Source: an uncultured SAR116 cluster alpha proteobacterium
Lineage (GTDB): Bacteria; Pseudomonadota; Alphaproteobacteria; Puniceispirillales; Puniceispirillaceae
NCBI GenBank assembly: GCA_902623185.1
Contig: CACNSW010000003.1
Coordinates: 1 to 64,000, forward strand
Direction: 5' to 3'
DNA: 64,000 bases
Shown here in pieces: positions 20,859 through 30,408 of the stretch. The position numbers and the translations under genes are program-made. The notes below the pieces were generated by a model. That model was not told the origin of the DNA and did not search any database. It worked only from the letters and a program-made list of their open reading frames with translations. Position 1 is the first letter of the stretch; each line of letters opens with the position of its first letter.

Positions 20859-21558
20859 TGACTACGTTCCTCTCAAATTTTGAACGGATCGTTTGACTAG
20901 CAATGTTTACACTCAGCGCAATTGCCAAAAGCACTGCGCCGAGAGCCAGTGCTTTTGCCAGTTCACCACGCGACGTCTCGAGTCCTATGGCCGTTGTCAT
21001 TACACGTGTTGAGTGGCGAATATTGCCACCGACAATCATTACCGCCCCAACTTCGGAAATTGCTCGTCCAAAACAGGCAAGAGCAATAGTTATTAACGCC
21101 ACTCGTGCCTCGCTAATTAGCACTATAACACGGTTCATTTTGCTTGTTCGCAAGGACAGGAAAAGCGGTGTGTATTCATTGTTTAAAGTCTCGAACACCT
21201 GTCTCGAAAGTGCTATCGAAATTGGTAATACAAGAACAAATTGTGCCAGCATCATCGCGTAGCTGGTGTACAGAATACCAAGCCAGCCAAATGGGCCCGC
21301 GCGTGAGATCAGCACATAAATGAAAAGCCCAACAACAACTGGTGGCATACCAAGAAACGTGTTACTTAGTGTGATTATAGCCCATCGGCCTGGAAAGTGG
21401 TAGCTGCTCAGGAGCGCACCAATCGGTAGGCCGACCAGTAGCGCGGCGCCAACGGCGGTGAAACTAACAATCAGAGAGAGCGAGATTATACCCATAAGCT
21501 CTGGATCAAGGGCCAGCAGCATTATAAGGGCTAGTTTCAGAGGATCCATTAATTCCAT
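20851..21558 (-). CDS. ABC transporter permease, tungstate/TupB-like
   Basis: GMPPVVVGLFIYVLISRAGPFGWLGILYTSYAMM; GRAISEVGAVMIVGGNI characteristic of TupB-type permeases; 8-bp overlap with ATPase. Confidence 0.84.
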   Translation of the reverse strand: MELMDPLKLALIMLLALDPELMGIISLSLIVSFTAVGAALLVGLPIGALLSSYHFPGRWAIITLSNTFLGMPPVVVGLFIYVLISRAGPFGWLGILYTSYAMMLAQFVLVLPISIALSRQVFETLNNEYTPLFLSLRTSKMNRVIVLISEARVALITIALACFGRAISEVGAVMIVGGNIRHSTRVMTTAIGLETSRGELAKALALGAVLLAIALSVNIASQTIRSKFERNVVSD

Positions 21559-21681
21559 TCTCGCAGTGTGACTTGTTCGATGAAAAAACTCACGCCTTTT
21601 TTATGCACCTAGAATGGGTTCAGCCATCTGCGGGTGCCTCTGTGACTAATTAAAGGACGTTCGCACGTGCGGTGAATGTTG

Positions 21682-22266
21682 TTAAGTGCCACTTAGGCGT
21701 GCTTCGTGGGCACGCTCCAGCATCTTTGATATGTCAGCAGCCAATCCAATGGTTTCGACGGGGTGTAGAAACCCACCAATTTCTGTGCGTTTACCATGTG
21801 ATGTCACGAAGATGCGCTGGCGATAACGCGCTGAAACCTCCGGCTGTTCTTTCGGCGTAAGCTCAACGCGCAGCCAATCAGCTGGCATGCGGACAGTGTC
21901 AGTCTCGCCGGTTGGTGCCACATTTTCTATTATTAGTTCACGCTCAGTTGCTGTAAGTTTCTGACGCTGCTTTGCCGCCCGATAGTTTAGCTTGAATGCG
22001 CCCCAGACAACAAGGATTTCCAGCCCCAGAAAACCGATTACAGGCCACGCCCCCACTAGAAAAAATCCAAGACCTATGCAAAAAGCAAAGCAACTGAGCA
22101 CGACCATGACAATTGCAAAGCCGCGCTTTGACAATGACCTGTGCGGCCAAATTGTTAGTGTCTGTCTGAAATTACTCGTTTGAGTCTGGGCTAGCGTCAT
22201 GAAAATCCTCTGTAATATTTGGGCCGCTTTTCTAGAAGCCATAATCATTGCAGCTTGGTCAAGCAT
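21682..22266 (-). CDS. DUF2244 domain-containing protein
   Basis: LTIWPHRSLSKRGFAIVM...RMPADWLRVELTPKE; two TM segments; start probably internal. Confidence 0.8.
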   Translation of the reverse strand: MLDQAAMIMASRKAAQILQRIFMTLAQTQTSNFRQTLTIWPHRSLSKRGFAIVMVVLSCFAFCIGLGFFLVGAWPVIGFLGLEILVVWGAFKLNYRAAKQRQKLTATERELIIENVAPTGETDTVRMPADWLRVELTPKEQPEVSARYRQRIFVTSHGKRTEIGGFLHPVETIGLAADISKMLERAHEARLSGT

Positions 22267-22334
22267 TGTGCTGCTCTATGCGACATTACGGCACAAATAC
22301 TTTTGTAGTTGTGTCCTGCCGGGGGAGTTTTAAT

Positions 22335-22679
22335 GTGACTATTGTCTACAAAATTTGTTCTGCAAGTATTTGGCAACAGGCTGAAACAGAACGCTTTTTC
22401 TTGGGATCCTGGGTAGATCTCATTGATGGCTTCATCCATTTTTCTTCTGCTGATCAAGTTGTGGAAACGGCGCGCCTGCACTTTGCTGGAGAGTCTGACC
22501 TTGTACTAATAGAGGTTGATTCAACAAAAATTGAGCTTGTTTGGGAAGAGTCGCGTGGCGGCCAATTATTTCCGCATCTCTATGGTCAGCTACCGCTGTC
22601 TGCGGTTGTTTCGGTGTCGCCTCTTTTTCTTACAGCCGATGGAGTGCATGAATTTCCACAACATTTTCAGGTTTATTAG
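22335..22679 (+). CDS. DUF952 domain-containing protein
   Basis: VYKICSASIWQQAETERFFLGSWVDLIDGFIHFSSADQVVETA; GTG start at 22335. Confidence 0.84.
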   Translation: MTIVYKICSASIWQQAETERFFLGSWVDLIDGFIHFSSADQVVETARLHFAGESDLVLIEVDSTKIELVWEESRGGQLFPHLYGQLPLSAVVSVSPLFLTADGVHEFPQHFQVY

Positions 22680-23087
22680 GCGCGCATTACCAAAAACATT
22701 TATTAGCAATAGCTTACCAAACTAATTTTGTCGCTGATTTACGCAACAGAGTTATACCCTGACCCCATATTTTCGCTGGCAATGCCCTATCATCCAAATG
22801 TTTGGCAACCAAATTTGAAAGAAAATACAAGACAGCATCGCAAATTGTCACAATGTTCTTTTATTGAAATTGTAATTCGAAGACCCCCCACGAACCGCAG
22901 TTGAGCGCTATTTGAGATTGGCCTTGATATTAGGCTCGAGATCTTGCCCACGAACGACAACGTCTTGTTGTGGGTTTAGAAATACACAGAAGGATCATTT
23001 ATCAACAACTGTATGCAACTGAAATTTAGGAAAGTGCCCGGCCAATATATTGTCAGCGTCAATTTAGGGTACCAAGAGCAAAAACCA

Positions 23088-24131
23088 TCAGAAAGGCATT
23101 GGGTGCATCCGGTGGACAGCGTCGATCTCCGCAATCACCGTTTTGGACAGAGTGACGTTAACGGAGCCCAGCAGGCACTCAAGCTGGCTTAGAGTAGTCG
23201 CACCAATGATCAAGGACATCATCGCTGGCCGTGTCATCGCCCAGGCTAGCGCCATTTGACTTGGGTCGAGTCCATGTCGTTTGGCGATGTCTAGATAGGC
23301 GTCAATTGCTGGCCAGACTCGTGGGTTTATCCTGCCGCCTAATTCTGGGCCAATGGAACGCCGGGATCCCGTTGGTATTGCCCCGTTTTGATACTTGCCA
23401 CTCAACATACCACAGGCAATCGGGGAATAAGCAAACAGTCCGACTTGTTCATTATGGCATAGCTCGGCAAGATCAGTGTCATAGAGACGGCACAGCAGGC
23501 TATATTCATTCTGTAGTGACATCACCCTTGGCAAATTACGGTCCTCGGAGATGCGTAGCCATTGTGCTGTTCCCCATGCACTCTCATTTGACAGACCGAA
23601 ATGCCGAACCTTGCCCTGTTTCTGCAACCTTTCCATCATATCGAGAACCTCGCTCATGTGGCTGAGCGTCTCCTGCTTATTTTGTTGTGTTGGATCATAA
23701 TGCCAATTTTGGCGGAACATGTAGGAACCACGGTTGGGCCAATGTAGTTGATATAAATCAATGTAATCAGTCTGTAATGCGGCTAATGAGCTTTCCACAG
23801 CTATAGAGATAATTTTGGGCGTGATTGGGCCACCACCTCGCAGGTTTCTAAAGCCGTCGCCAGCCACTTTGGTTGCGATCAATACTTCATTACGCCGTCC
23901 TGATTTGGCTACCCATTCGCCGATTACACGTTCTGTGTCCCCCTGTGTTTCAGCGGACATTGGCGTCGTCGGATAGATTTCTGCAGTGTCAATGATGTTG
24001 ACGCCGCGTTCCAGAGCCATGTCAATCTGCGCGTGACCCTCCTCGGTTGTATTCTGTGACCCCCACGTCATTGAACCAAGGCAAATTGCACTCACGTCAA
24101 TGTCGGTCGAACCCAGTTTGTTGTAGATCAT
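23088..24131 (-). CDS. Aldo/keto reductase (Tas-like)
   Basis: MIYNKLGSTDIDVSAICLGSMTWGSQN; NIIDTAEIYPTTP; LYQLHWPNRG. Confidence 0.92.
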   Translation of the reverse strand: MIYNKLGSTDIDVSAICLGSMTWGSQNTTEEGHAQIDMALERGVNIIDTAEIYPTTPMSAETQGDTERVIGEWVAKSGRRNEVLIATKVAGDGFRNLRGGGPITPKIISIAVESSLAALQTDYIDLYQLHWPNRGSYMFRQNWHYDPTQQNKQETLSHMSEVLDMMERLQKQGKVRHFGLSNESAWGTAQWLRISEDRNLPRVMSLQNEYSLLCRLYDTDLAELCHNEQVGLFAYSPIACGMLSGKYQNGAIPTGSRRSIGPELGGRINPRVWPAIDAYLDIAKRHGLDPSQMALAWAMTRPAMMSLIIGATTLSQLECLLGSVNVTLSKTVIAEIDAVHRMHPMPF

Positions 24132-24195
24132 TGTCGGCTCTCATTTACAGTTAGCTGGATGGGTAAGTTGTATTTCAACCCAATCAAGGGATAGT

Positions 24196-25185
24196 CTAAA
24201 TGCTATAAAATGCAAAGGTTGTTTGTTGATGGTAAACAGAACCGGGTTCAAGCAGTGCTGATGGAAAATGCGGGTTGTTTGGCGCGTCAGGCCAAATTTG
24301 CGGTTCCAGACAAAGGCCAGAAAAAGGGACGTACGGTGATTTTATCAGGCCGGACACGGGTGGTCCTAGCTTGTGACCGGTGTAGAATTGTAACCCAGGT
24401 TCAGTCGTCGCCACCTGCATGCCAACACCTGATTTTGGACTGTGAACGCTTGCCACTTGATTTAAGACGCCGCGCTTGGCGCCAAGACAAAAATTATGAT
24501 CAAATCTTTTTTCACCGATCAATGCCGGTGTGCGGAGATCAAATCCTGTGCCAGTCACAGCGGCAATTTCGCCTGTTGGAATAGCCTCCTCATTGACAGG
24601 CAAATAATGGTCTGCCGCGATGCTGATTTCATGGCCCCGAATGTCGTTGCTATCATCTAGGCAGAAATAGCTGTGATGCGCTGGATTGAACAGGGTGGGT
24701 GCATCGGAAATTGCGTTTACAGCCAAAGAAAGGGTGGCCCCATCGCTGATTTCATAGCGGACGATCAGATCTATTTTCCCTGGAAAACCCATCATGCCGT
24801 CGGGGTCGGTCAAGCGCAATTCGACAAAGTCATTCGAATAATCGCTCAAAACCCAATCTCGAACGTCATAGCCCGTTTTGCCTCCATGTAGGCAATGTTT
24901 GCCAAGAAAGTTGGTGTCGAACTGGTGTTGTCTTCCGTCAATTGAAGCTCGACCTAAATTAATCCTATTGGCGTAGCGTCCCACAATCGCACCAAAATAG
25001 GGGGAATAGCGGGGATAATGTTTGAACTTCTTAAACCCCAGAACAAGCGGTGGGTCGTGACCGGTGAGACGAAGATCCTGAATTACAGCGCCCCATGTTA
25101 GGATAGTCGCTGACAATGCGCCATTCCATATGTCAATGGCGAACACATCCTGATTGTCGCCGGAGATACCGATATTGCGGATCAT
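24196..25185 (-). CDS. Aldose 1-epimerase (galactose mutarotase) family
   Basis: GRYANRINLGRASIDGRQHQ; NPAHHSYFCLDD; HNFCL; GLQFYTGH. Confidence 0.9.
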   Translation of the reverse strand: MIRNIGISGDNQDVFAIDIWNGALSATILTWGAVIQDLRLTGHDPPLVLGFKKFKHYPRYSPYFGAIVGRYANRINLGRASIDGRQHQFDTNFLGKHCLHGGKTGYDVRDWVLSDYSNDFVELRLTDPDGMMGFPGKIDLIVRYEISDGATLSLAVNAISDAPTLFNPAHHSYFCLDDSNDIRGHEISIAADHYLPVNEEAIPTGEIAAVTGTGFDLRTPALIGEKRFDHNFCLGAKRGVLNQVASVHSPKSGVGMQVATTEPGLQFYTGHKLGPPVSGLIKSPYVPFSGLCLEPQIWPDAPNNPHFPSALLEPGSVYHQQTTFAFYSI

Positions 25186-25336
25186 TTTTTAATCCTATTT
25201 ATTTTTTTATTGATTCCATTCAATAACATCTGTTGTTTGCGACAATCTGTCACTATATACCGGTCTGGGGGTAAACAATGACTGTTTCTGTTCGGGTGCC
25301 ACCGGGTTTGCAGTTGTGCAATGATAAGGACGAAAA

Positions 25337-26638
25337 ATGCGCATTGCGGTTATCGGGTCGGGAATCTCTGGCCTTGGGGCATCTTACCTTCTCAAAAATC
25401 ATGCTGATGTTCATCTTTTTGAAAATGCGAACAGATTCGGCGGCCACAGCAACACGGTAGATGCTGATTTTGCTGGTGTAAAGGTACCAGTTGATACTGG
25501 CTTCATAGTATATAACTCGTTGAATTACCCAAATTTGGTAAAGTTATTTACGCATCTCGGTGTTGTCACTCAAGAAACGGATATGAGCTTTGCCGTTTCG
25601 CTAAATGGAGGGCGGCGTGAATATGAGGGGTCGATAAGGGGTTTGCTTGCGCAACCAGCGAATCTAACCCAACCGCGCTATTGGTCGATGCTAACTGAAT
25701 TGGTGCGATTTTACCGCTCAGCGCCACGTACAGCGTATAATGGGCCTGCAAATGAGAGCCTTGGTGCCTTCGTCACTAGGCAGGGTTACAGTGATGCTTT
25801 TGTGGCAGACCATTTGTTGCCAATGGGTGCTGCTATCTGGTCTTGTACTTCAGGCATGATGCTTGATTTTCCAGTTCGCTCTTATATGCGCTTTTTAGAA
25901 AATCATAAGTTGCTAAATTTTGTCGACCGTCCGCAATGGCGAACGGTATCTGGCGGGTCACGTGAATATGTCAGGCGGATAATCGCCGAACTTGGATCCA
26001 AAAGTCATAAATCAACCCGCATAACCCGACTGCGCCGGGCGCAGGGCGGAGTAGTTATTACTATTGCTGGTCAGGGTGATGTGTGGTTTGACAAGGTAAT
26101 TCTTGCAGCCCATGCGAATCAATCACTAGCGCTGATTGGTGATGCAACGACGCTCGAGCGCGAAATCCTGTCGAGCTTTCGTTTTCAGGAAAATCGGGCA
26201 GTGCTGCATTCAGACCCGGTTCTGATGCCAAAACGGCGCGCTGCATGGGGGTCATGGAATTACGTCACTGGTTCAGACCACGATGGTGGGTTATGTTTAA
26301 GCTACTGGATGAACCGTTTGCAATCAATTGATCCGGCCTACCCGCTTTATGAAACTCTAAACCCGCACATTGAACCTAACCCCTCGCTTGTTCATGGCGA
26401 ATTCAAATATGACCACCCCGTGTTCGATCAGCAGGCCATTCTTGCGCAGGCACGTCTTCCTGAAATTCAGGGGCATAACAATCTTTTCTTCGCCGGAGCC
26501 TGGACAGGATACGGTTTCCATGAGGATGGGTTGAAATCGGCAATTGCCATTGCCCGTTCTTTAAACATTGAGGTTCCATGGCGAAGTGATGTTGCCGCCT
26601 ATCCACTGCATAATGAAGAGGAAAGAGAGATCGCCTGA
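25337..26638 (+). CDS. NAD(P)/FAD-dependent oxidoreductase (COG2907-type)
   Basis: MRIAVIGSGISGLGASYLL dinucleotide motif; GGHSNTVDADFAG; FFAGAWTGYGFHEDGLKSAI. Confidence 0.92.
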   Translation: MRIAVIGSGISGLGASYLLKNHADVHLFENANRFGGHSNTVDADFAGVKVPVDTGFIVYNSLNYPNLVKLFTHLGVVTQETDMSFAVSLNGGRREYEGSIRGLLAQPANLTQPRYWSMLTELVRFYRSAPRTAYNGPANESLGAFVTRQGYSDAFVADHLLPMGAAIWSCTSGMMLDFPVRSYMRFLENHKLLNFVDRPQWRTVSGGSREYVRRIIAELGSKSHKSTRITRLRRAQGGVVITIAGQGDVWFDKVILAAHANQSLALIGDATTLEREILSSFRFQENRAVLHSDPVLMPKRRAAWGSWNYVTGSDHDGGLCLSYWMNRLQSIDPAYPLYETLNPHIEPNPSLVHGEFKYDHPVFDQQAILAQARLPEIQGHNNLFFAGAWTGYGFHEDGLKSAIAIARSLNIEVPWRSDVAAYPLHNEEEREIA

Positions 26639-27423
26639 TGCCAGCCTGTGCCCTTGTGCCATCACAGATACATCACACACGTCACGGGCCGCCATCACAT
26701 TTTCTGCGGCGCAAAGGTCTATCGATCTGGATCGATCTTGATGATCTTGAAGCCGCCAGTAGGCAGTCGTTGCTTTTCTCCGTTGATCGTTTTAATCTGC
26801 TGGCTTTCAGCCAGCGTGATTATGGGCCTAATTACCGTTGCCATACTCCGGTTGAACCTCTTGCCGCCTATGCACGTCGGCTGGCTAAAGAGTTATGTCC
26901 GAATGTATGCATAGCCTCAGTTCATCTTTTGACCTTTCCCCGAATCCTTGGTGTGGCCTTCAATCCAGTTTCAGCCTACCTGTTGCGTGATAGCCTTGGC
27001 CGGGACGCGATGGTAATCTACGAGGTCCATAATACCTTTGGTGACATACATTCTTACGCTGGGGTACCGGCTCGGGACGGCTCGTTGTTGCACGCTGTCA
27101 AGCTACTCCATGTCTCACCATTTTTTCCAGTTGACGGAGAATACCGATTGAGGATAAGGGCAGGCAATGCGCCCGCGCCCGTGCGTTTGCTGATGCGGTA
27201 TATGCTCAATGGCACTGTGCAGTTGACCGCGACGCTCCGTGGGTCGCCAGAACCCATGACGACATGGGGCATTGTCCGAGGCCTTTTTAAAACCGGTCAG
27301 TGGCCTTTGCGTCCATTTATGTCCATTCATTTTGAGGCTGTAAAATTATGGATAAAAAAGGTACCTTTCTATCGACGGCCGCAGCCACCTGCGGCATGGT
27401 CTAAAGCTAATTCTGGTGATTAG
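26638..27423 (+). CDS. DUF1365 domain-containing protein
   Basis: Follows COG2907 oxidoreductase; LLTFPRILGVAFNPVSAYLL; YEVHNTFGD; HVSPFFPVDGEYRLRI. Confidence 0.9.
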   Translation: MPACALVPSQIHHTRHGPPSHFLRRKGLSIWIDLDDLEAASRQSLLFSVDRFNLLAFSQRDYGPNYRCHTPVEPLAAYARRLAKELCPNVCIASVHLLTFPRILGVAFNPVSAYLLRDSLGRDAMVIYEVHNTFGDIHSYAGVPARDGSLLHAVKLLHVSPFFPVDGEYRLRIRAGNAPAPVRLLMRYMLNGTVQLTATLRGSPEPMTTWGIVRGLFKTGQWPLRPFMSIHFEAVKLWIKKVPFYRRPQPPAAWSKANSGD

Positions 27424-27438
27424 GGAGTTGTTAGTGGC

Positions 27439-28632
27439 GTGAGTGTGGCTGGGTTTCTTGATAATAGGAGAAAGGATTTTTTGGCGGCGATACTCGCCAG
27501 GGTCCAATGTGGTGAAATTTGTGTTACCTGGCCCGATGGTACCGTGCAAACTTTTTCTGGAGAAACATCCGGTCCATCATGTGACGTAAAATTTCATTCT
27601 TCGATTGCCTTGAGCAGGGTACTTCGCCACGGCAAGATGGGGTTTTGTGAGGCTGTTATTGATGGCGAGATCACCAGCAAAGATTTGCCAAAGGTGATTG
27701 AATTTGCGGTGCTGCATGACACCTATCTTGAGACTGTGCTAAAGGCCAACCCGATGCGTCGGTTCGGGTTGAAGCTCTTTCACTTGCTGCGACGCAATAA
27801 TAAGGCTGGAGCGGCACGCAATATTTCATACCATTATGACCTTGGAAATGATTTCTATGGCGCTTGGCTCGATCGCACGATGACTTATTCCTCGGCAGTT
27901 TTTAAAAATGATGACGATGATCTATCACAGGGTCAGATCAATAAATATCAATGTTTAGTTGAGCTTGCCGATATTAGGCCCGATGATCATGTTTTAGAAA
28001 TAGGCTGTGGGTGGGGTGGCTTTGCTAAATATGTTGCCTCAACCATTGGCGCAAAGGTTACCGGTATTACTATTTCCAAAGAGCAGCACGCCTTTGCTAG
28101 GAAGAGCATTGATGAAGCTGGCCTTAACGATAGAGCTGATGTCAGACTAGCGGATTATCGTGAGCTTGACGGCAAATATGACAAGGTCGTCTCAATCGAG
28201 ATGTTTGAGGCGGTAGGGCAGGCCTATTGGCCAACCTATTTTGGTGTTGTCTCCAATCTACTAAAAAAAGGTGGGCGGGCTGCTATTCAAGCGATAACGA
28301 TTGATGATGCTGCGTTTGAAGCCTACCGTCGGGACCCCGATTTCATTCAGCGCTATATTTTTCCGGGTGGCATGTTGCCATCGTTGCCTGTTTTACAGTC
28401 ACCGCTGCGCTTGGCAGGGCTTGAATTATTAGAAGAGCGTGGCTACGGCCTGCACTACGCAAGGACATTGGCGCAATGGCGCGAGCGTTTTAACGCGGCC
28501 TGGCCGGACTTGGCCACCGGTCAGTTTGACGCTCGGTTCAAGCGGATGTGGGAGCTTTATCTTGCTTATTGCGAGGGTGGATTTCGCGGCGGAATCATTG
28601 ATGTCAAACAGATGCTCCTGATGCATAGATAG
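27439..28632 (+). CDS. Cyclopropane-fatty-acyl-phospholipid synthase family SAM methyltransferase
   Basis: ISYHYDLGNDFYGAWLDRTMTYSSAVF; VLEIGCGWGGFAKYVAS; YIFPGGMLPS; GTG start. Confidence 0.93.
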   Translation: MSVAGFLDNRRKDFLAAILARVQCGEICVTWPDGTVQTFSGETSGPSCDVKFHSSIALSRVLRHGKMGFCEAVIDGEITSKDLPKVIEFAVLHDTYLETVLKANPMRRFGLKLFHLLRRNNKAGAARNISYHYDLGNDFYGAWLDRTMTYSSAVFKNDDDDLSQGQINKYQCLVELADIRPDDHVLEIGCGWGGFAKYVASTIGAKVTGITISKEQHAFARKSIDEAGLNDRADVRLADYRELDGKYDKVVSIEMFEAVGQAYWPTYFGVVSNLLKKGGRAAIQAITIDDAAFEAYRRDPDFIQRYIFPGGMLPSLPVLQSPLRLAGLELLEERGYGLHYARTLAQWRERFNAAWPDLATGQFDARFKRMWELYLAYCEGGFRGGIIDVKQMLLMHR

Positions 28633-28639
28633 CAACGAT

Positions 28640-29101
28640 ATGGCTAAAAAACTGACCATTCCTACCCTTGATCCCGCAACCTATTTTAATGGTACTTTGA
28701 GTGCATATGGTGTTTTTGTTGACCGCTTTGGAAGCCTGCGGCGTCAATTTCATGTCACTGTCGTTGGACGGAGAACTAGTCAGGGTTTTCAGCTTGATGA
28801 AGCTTTTGTCTATGATGATGGTGAAACTGAAATGCGTCGGTGGGAAGTCACTAAATTTGGAGAGGGGCAATATAAGGGCATTTGCGCTGACGTTGTCGGG
28901 TATGCGACTGGCCAACTTGAAGGCAATATGCTCAGCTGGCGTTACAAATTCCGTCTCCCACTGTATGGGCGCAAAATTTCGGTGATGTTCGATGATGTCA
29001 TGGTTCTTTTGGAAGCAGGGATTTTGGTCAACCGCGCGGTTGTTTCAAAGTGGGGAATAAAGCTAGGTGAAGTGCTAATCAGCTTTCGCCCAGCAGTCTA
29101 G
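28640..29101 (+). CDS. DUF3833 family protein
   Basis: Co-located with CFA synthase/DUF1365; PATYFNGTLSAYGVFVDRFGSLRRQFHV; WRYKFRLPLYGRKISVMFDDVM. Confidence 0.82.
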   Translation: MAKKLTIPTLDPATYFNGTLSAYGVFVDRFGSLRRQFHVTVVGRRTSQGFQLDEAFVYDDGETEMRRWEVTKFGEGQYKGICADVVGYATGQLEGNMLSWRYKFRLPLYGRKISVMFDDVMVLLEAGILVNRAVVSKWGIKLGEVLISFRPAV

Positions 29102-29556
29102 TTTATTTTTACCACGAAAATTCGCATGAGCTGGCGTACCAGCGCTCCGATGAATGGTAATTTTGAAAGCAACTGGCTAGCACTGTCCCAGTGGTCAATA
29201 TGGTGTGAGACAAGCCCGGTCTTGGTGATATGAATCTCGCTCATCCCCTCAAGTTCCAGTGGTACTGATGGCCATCCCCTGGTGCGCGCCGTCATCTGCC
29301 ACCGCAGATAGGCGACATCTCGATCTGCCTGTGTGGAATGGACGACGTCGGAAACGGTGAATTGCGGTTCGATCGTGGTCTCGAACATATGTTCGAAAAC
29401 AGCGCCAAAAGCCGCTTTGCCCCGCAGATTGTTGAAAGGGTCGACGAAAACCACATCAATTTCAACAAGCGCTAGGAGCGCATCAATGTTTCCGGAACGA
29501 AGCGATGTGAAGGCGGTGACATAGGAATTGATCAGTTTTTGATGCGATTTTGCCAT
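29098..29556 (-). CDS. Nuclear transport factor 2/SnoaL-like family protein
   Basis: Approx. 150 aa; VFVDPFNNLRGKAAFGAVFEHMF; LVSHHIDHWD. Confidence 0.78.
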   Translation of the reverse strand: MAKSHQKLINSYVTAFTSLRSGNIDALLALVEIDVVFVDPFNNLRGKAAFGAVFEHMFETTIEPQFTVSDVVHSTQADRDVAYLRWQMTARTRGWPSVPLELEGMSEIHITKTGLVSHHIDHWDSASQLLSKLPFIGALVRQLMRIFVVKIN

Positions 29557-30299
29557 TAGACATATCCTGTTCGTCTACCGACAATCCTGAAAAACCATTT
29601 ATCAGGCAGAAAGCGCAGCCATGCCATACTGCGGGTAAAGGATTTTGGAAAATGCACCAGAAAATCATTTTTTGCCATGGCGTCGATGATTGCCTGTGCC
29701 GCTGCATCAGCTGTCATGAGGCCCGGCATCTCGAAATCATTCACCGCTGTCGCCTCACTCTCGACAAAACCCGGACAGATAACCTGCAGCCTCACTCCCT
29801 TGGGCTGCAGGTCGAAATGGAGCGATTCGGCAAGTGAGATTAGCGCTGCCTTGGTAGGGCCATAGGCAGCCGATTTTGGTAGGCCGCGCCATCCGGCAAC
29901 TGACGAGATAATAACAATATGTCCCCCGCCCCGCGCTATCATGCGAGGCACAATTGCCGCTAATGCGTTGACCACGCCCATATAATTGACGTCCATATGG
30001 TTCGCATAAATGGCTGGATCAATCGCGCTACCATCCTGAGGTTGGTAGATGCCAGCATTCAAAATAGCAATATCAACACTACCTTGTGCATTCTCGGCGG
30101 CGGCGACGCTCTCGGCAAGTTGGTTGGCCATGGTTACATCACAACCTGCAGACCAAAAGCCCGACAGTTTGGTTGCCATGGTGGCCAATCGATCATTGCG
30201 GCGAGCCACCGCACTCACCCTGTCGCCGTTTTCGCAAAGGCGTTTGGCCAACGCCGCGCCAATTCCTGCGCTTGCGCCTGTTAGAAAATAATGCGTCAT
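29556..30299 (-). CDS. SDR family oxidoreductase
   Basis: MTHYFLTGASAGIGAALAKRL; AILNAGIY; SAAYGPTKAALISLAESL; ATG at 30299 preferred over ORF-track start. Confidence 0.88.
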   Translation of the reverse strand: MTHYFLTGASAGIGAALAKRLCENGDRVSAVARRNDRLATMATKLSGFWSAGCDVTMANQLAESVAAAENAQGSVDIAILNAGIYQPQDGSAIDPAIYANHMDVNYMGVVNALAAIVPRMIARGGGHIVIISSVAGWRGLPKSAAYGPTKAALISLAESLHFDLQPKGVRLQVICPGFVESEATAVNDFEMPGLMTADAAAQAIIDAMAKNDFLVHFPKSFTRSMAWLRFLPDKWFFRIVGRRTGYV

Positions 30300-30408
30300 G
30301 TTTCTGCCTATCCTATACCTGATATAGGTGGGTATCATTGGCCCGGATGTGAAGGGCAGTGGCAATAGCAATAGCCCAGCCAAATCTGTGTGACAGGGGT
30401 TAAATGGC

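Noticed and set aside
22680-23087. Possible IS or MITE remnant in the 400-bp gap before the aldo/keto reductase
   Set aside because: Only a weak imperfect inverted repeat (CCCAC...GTGGG); no terminal repeats or transposase signature seen
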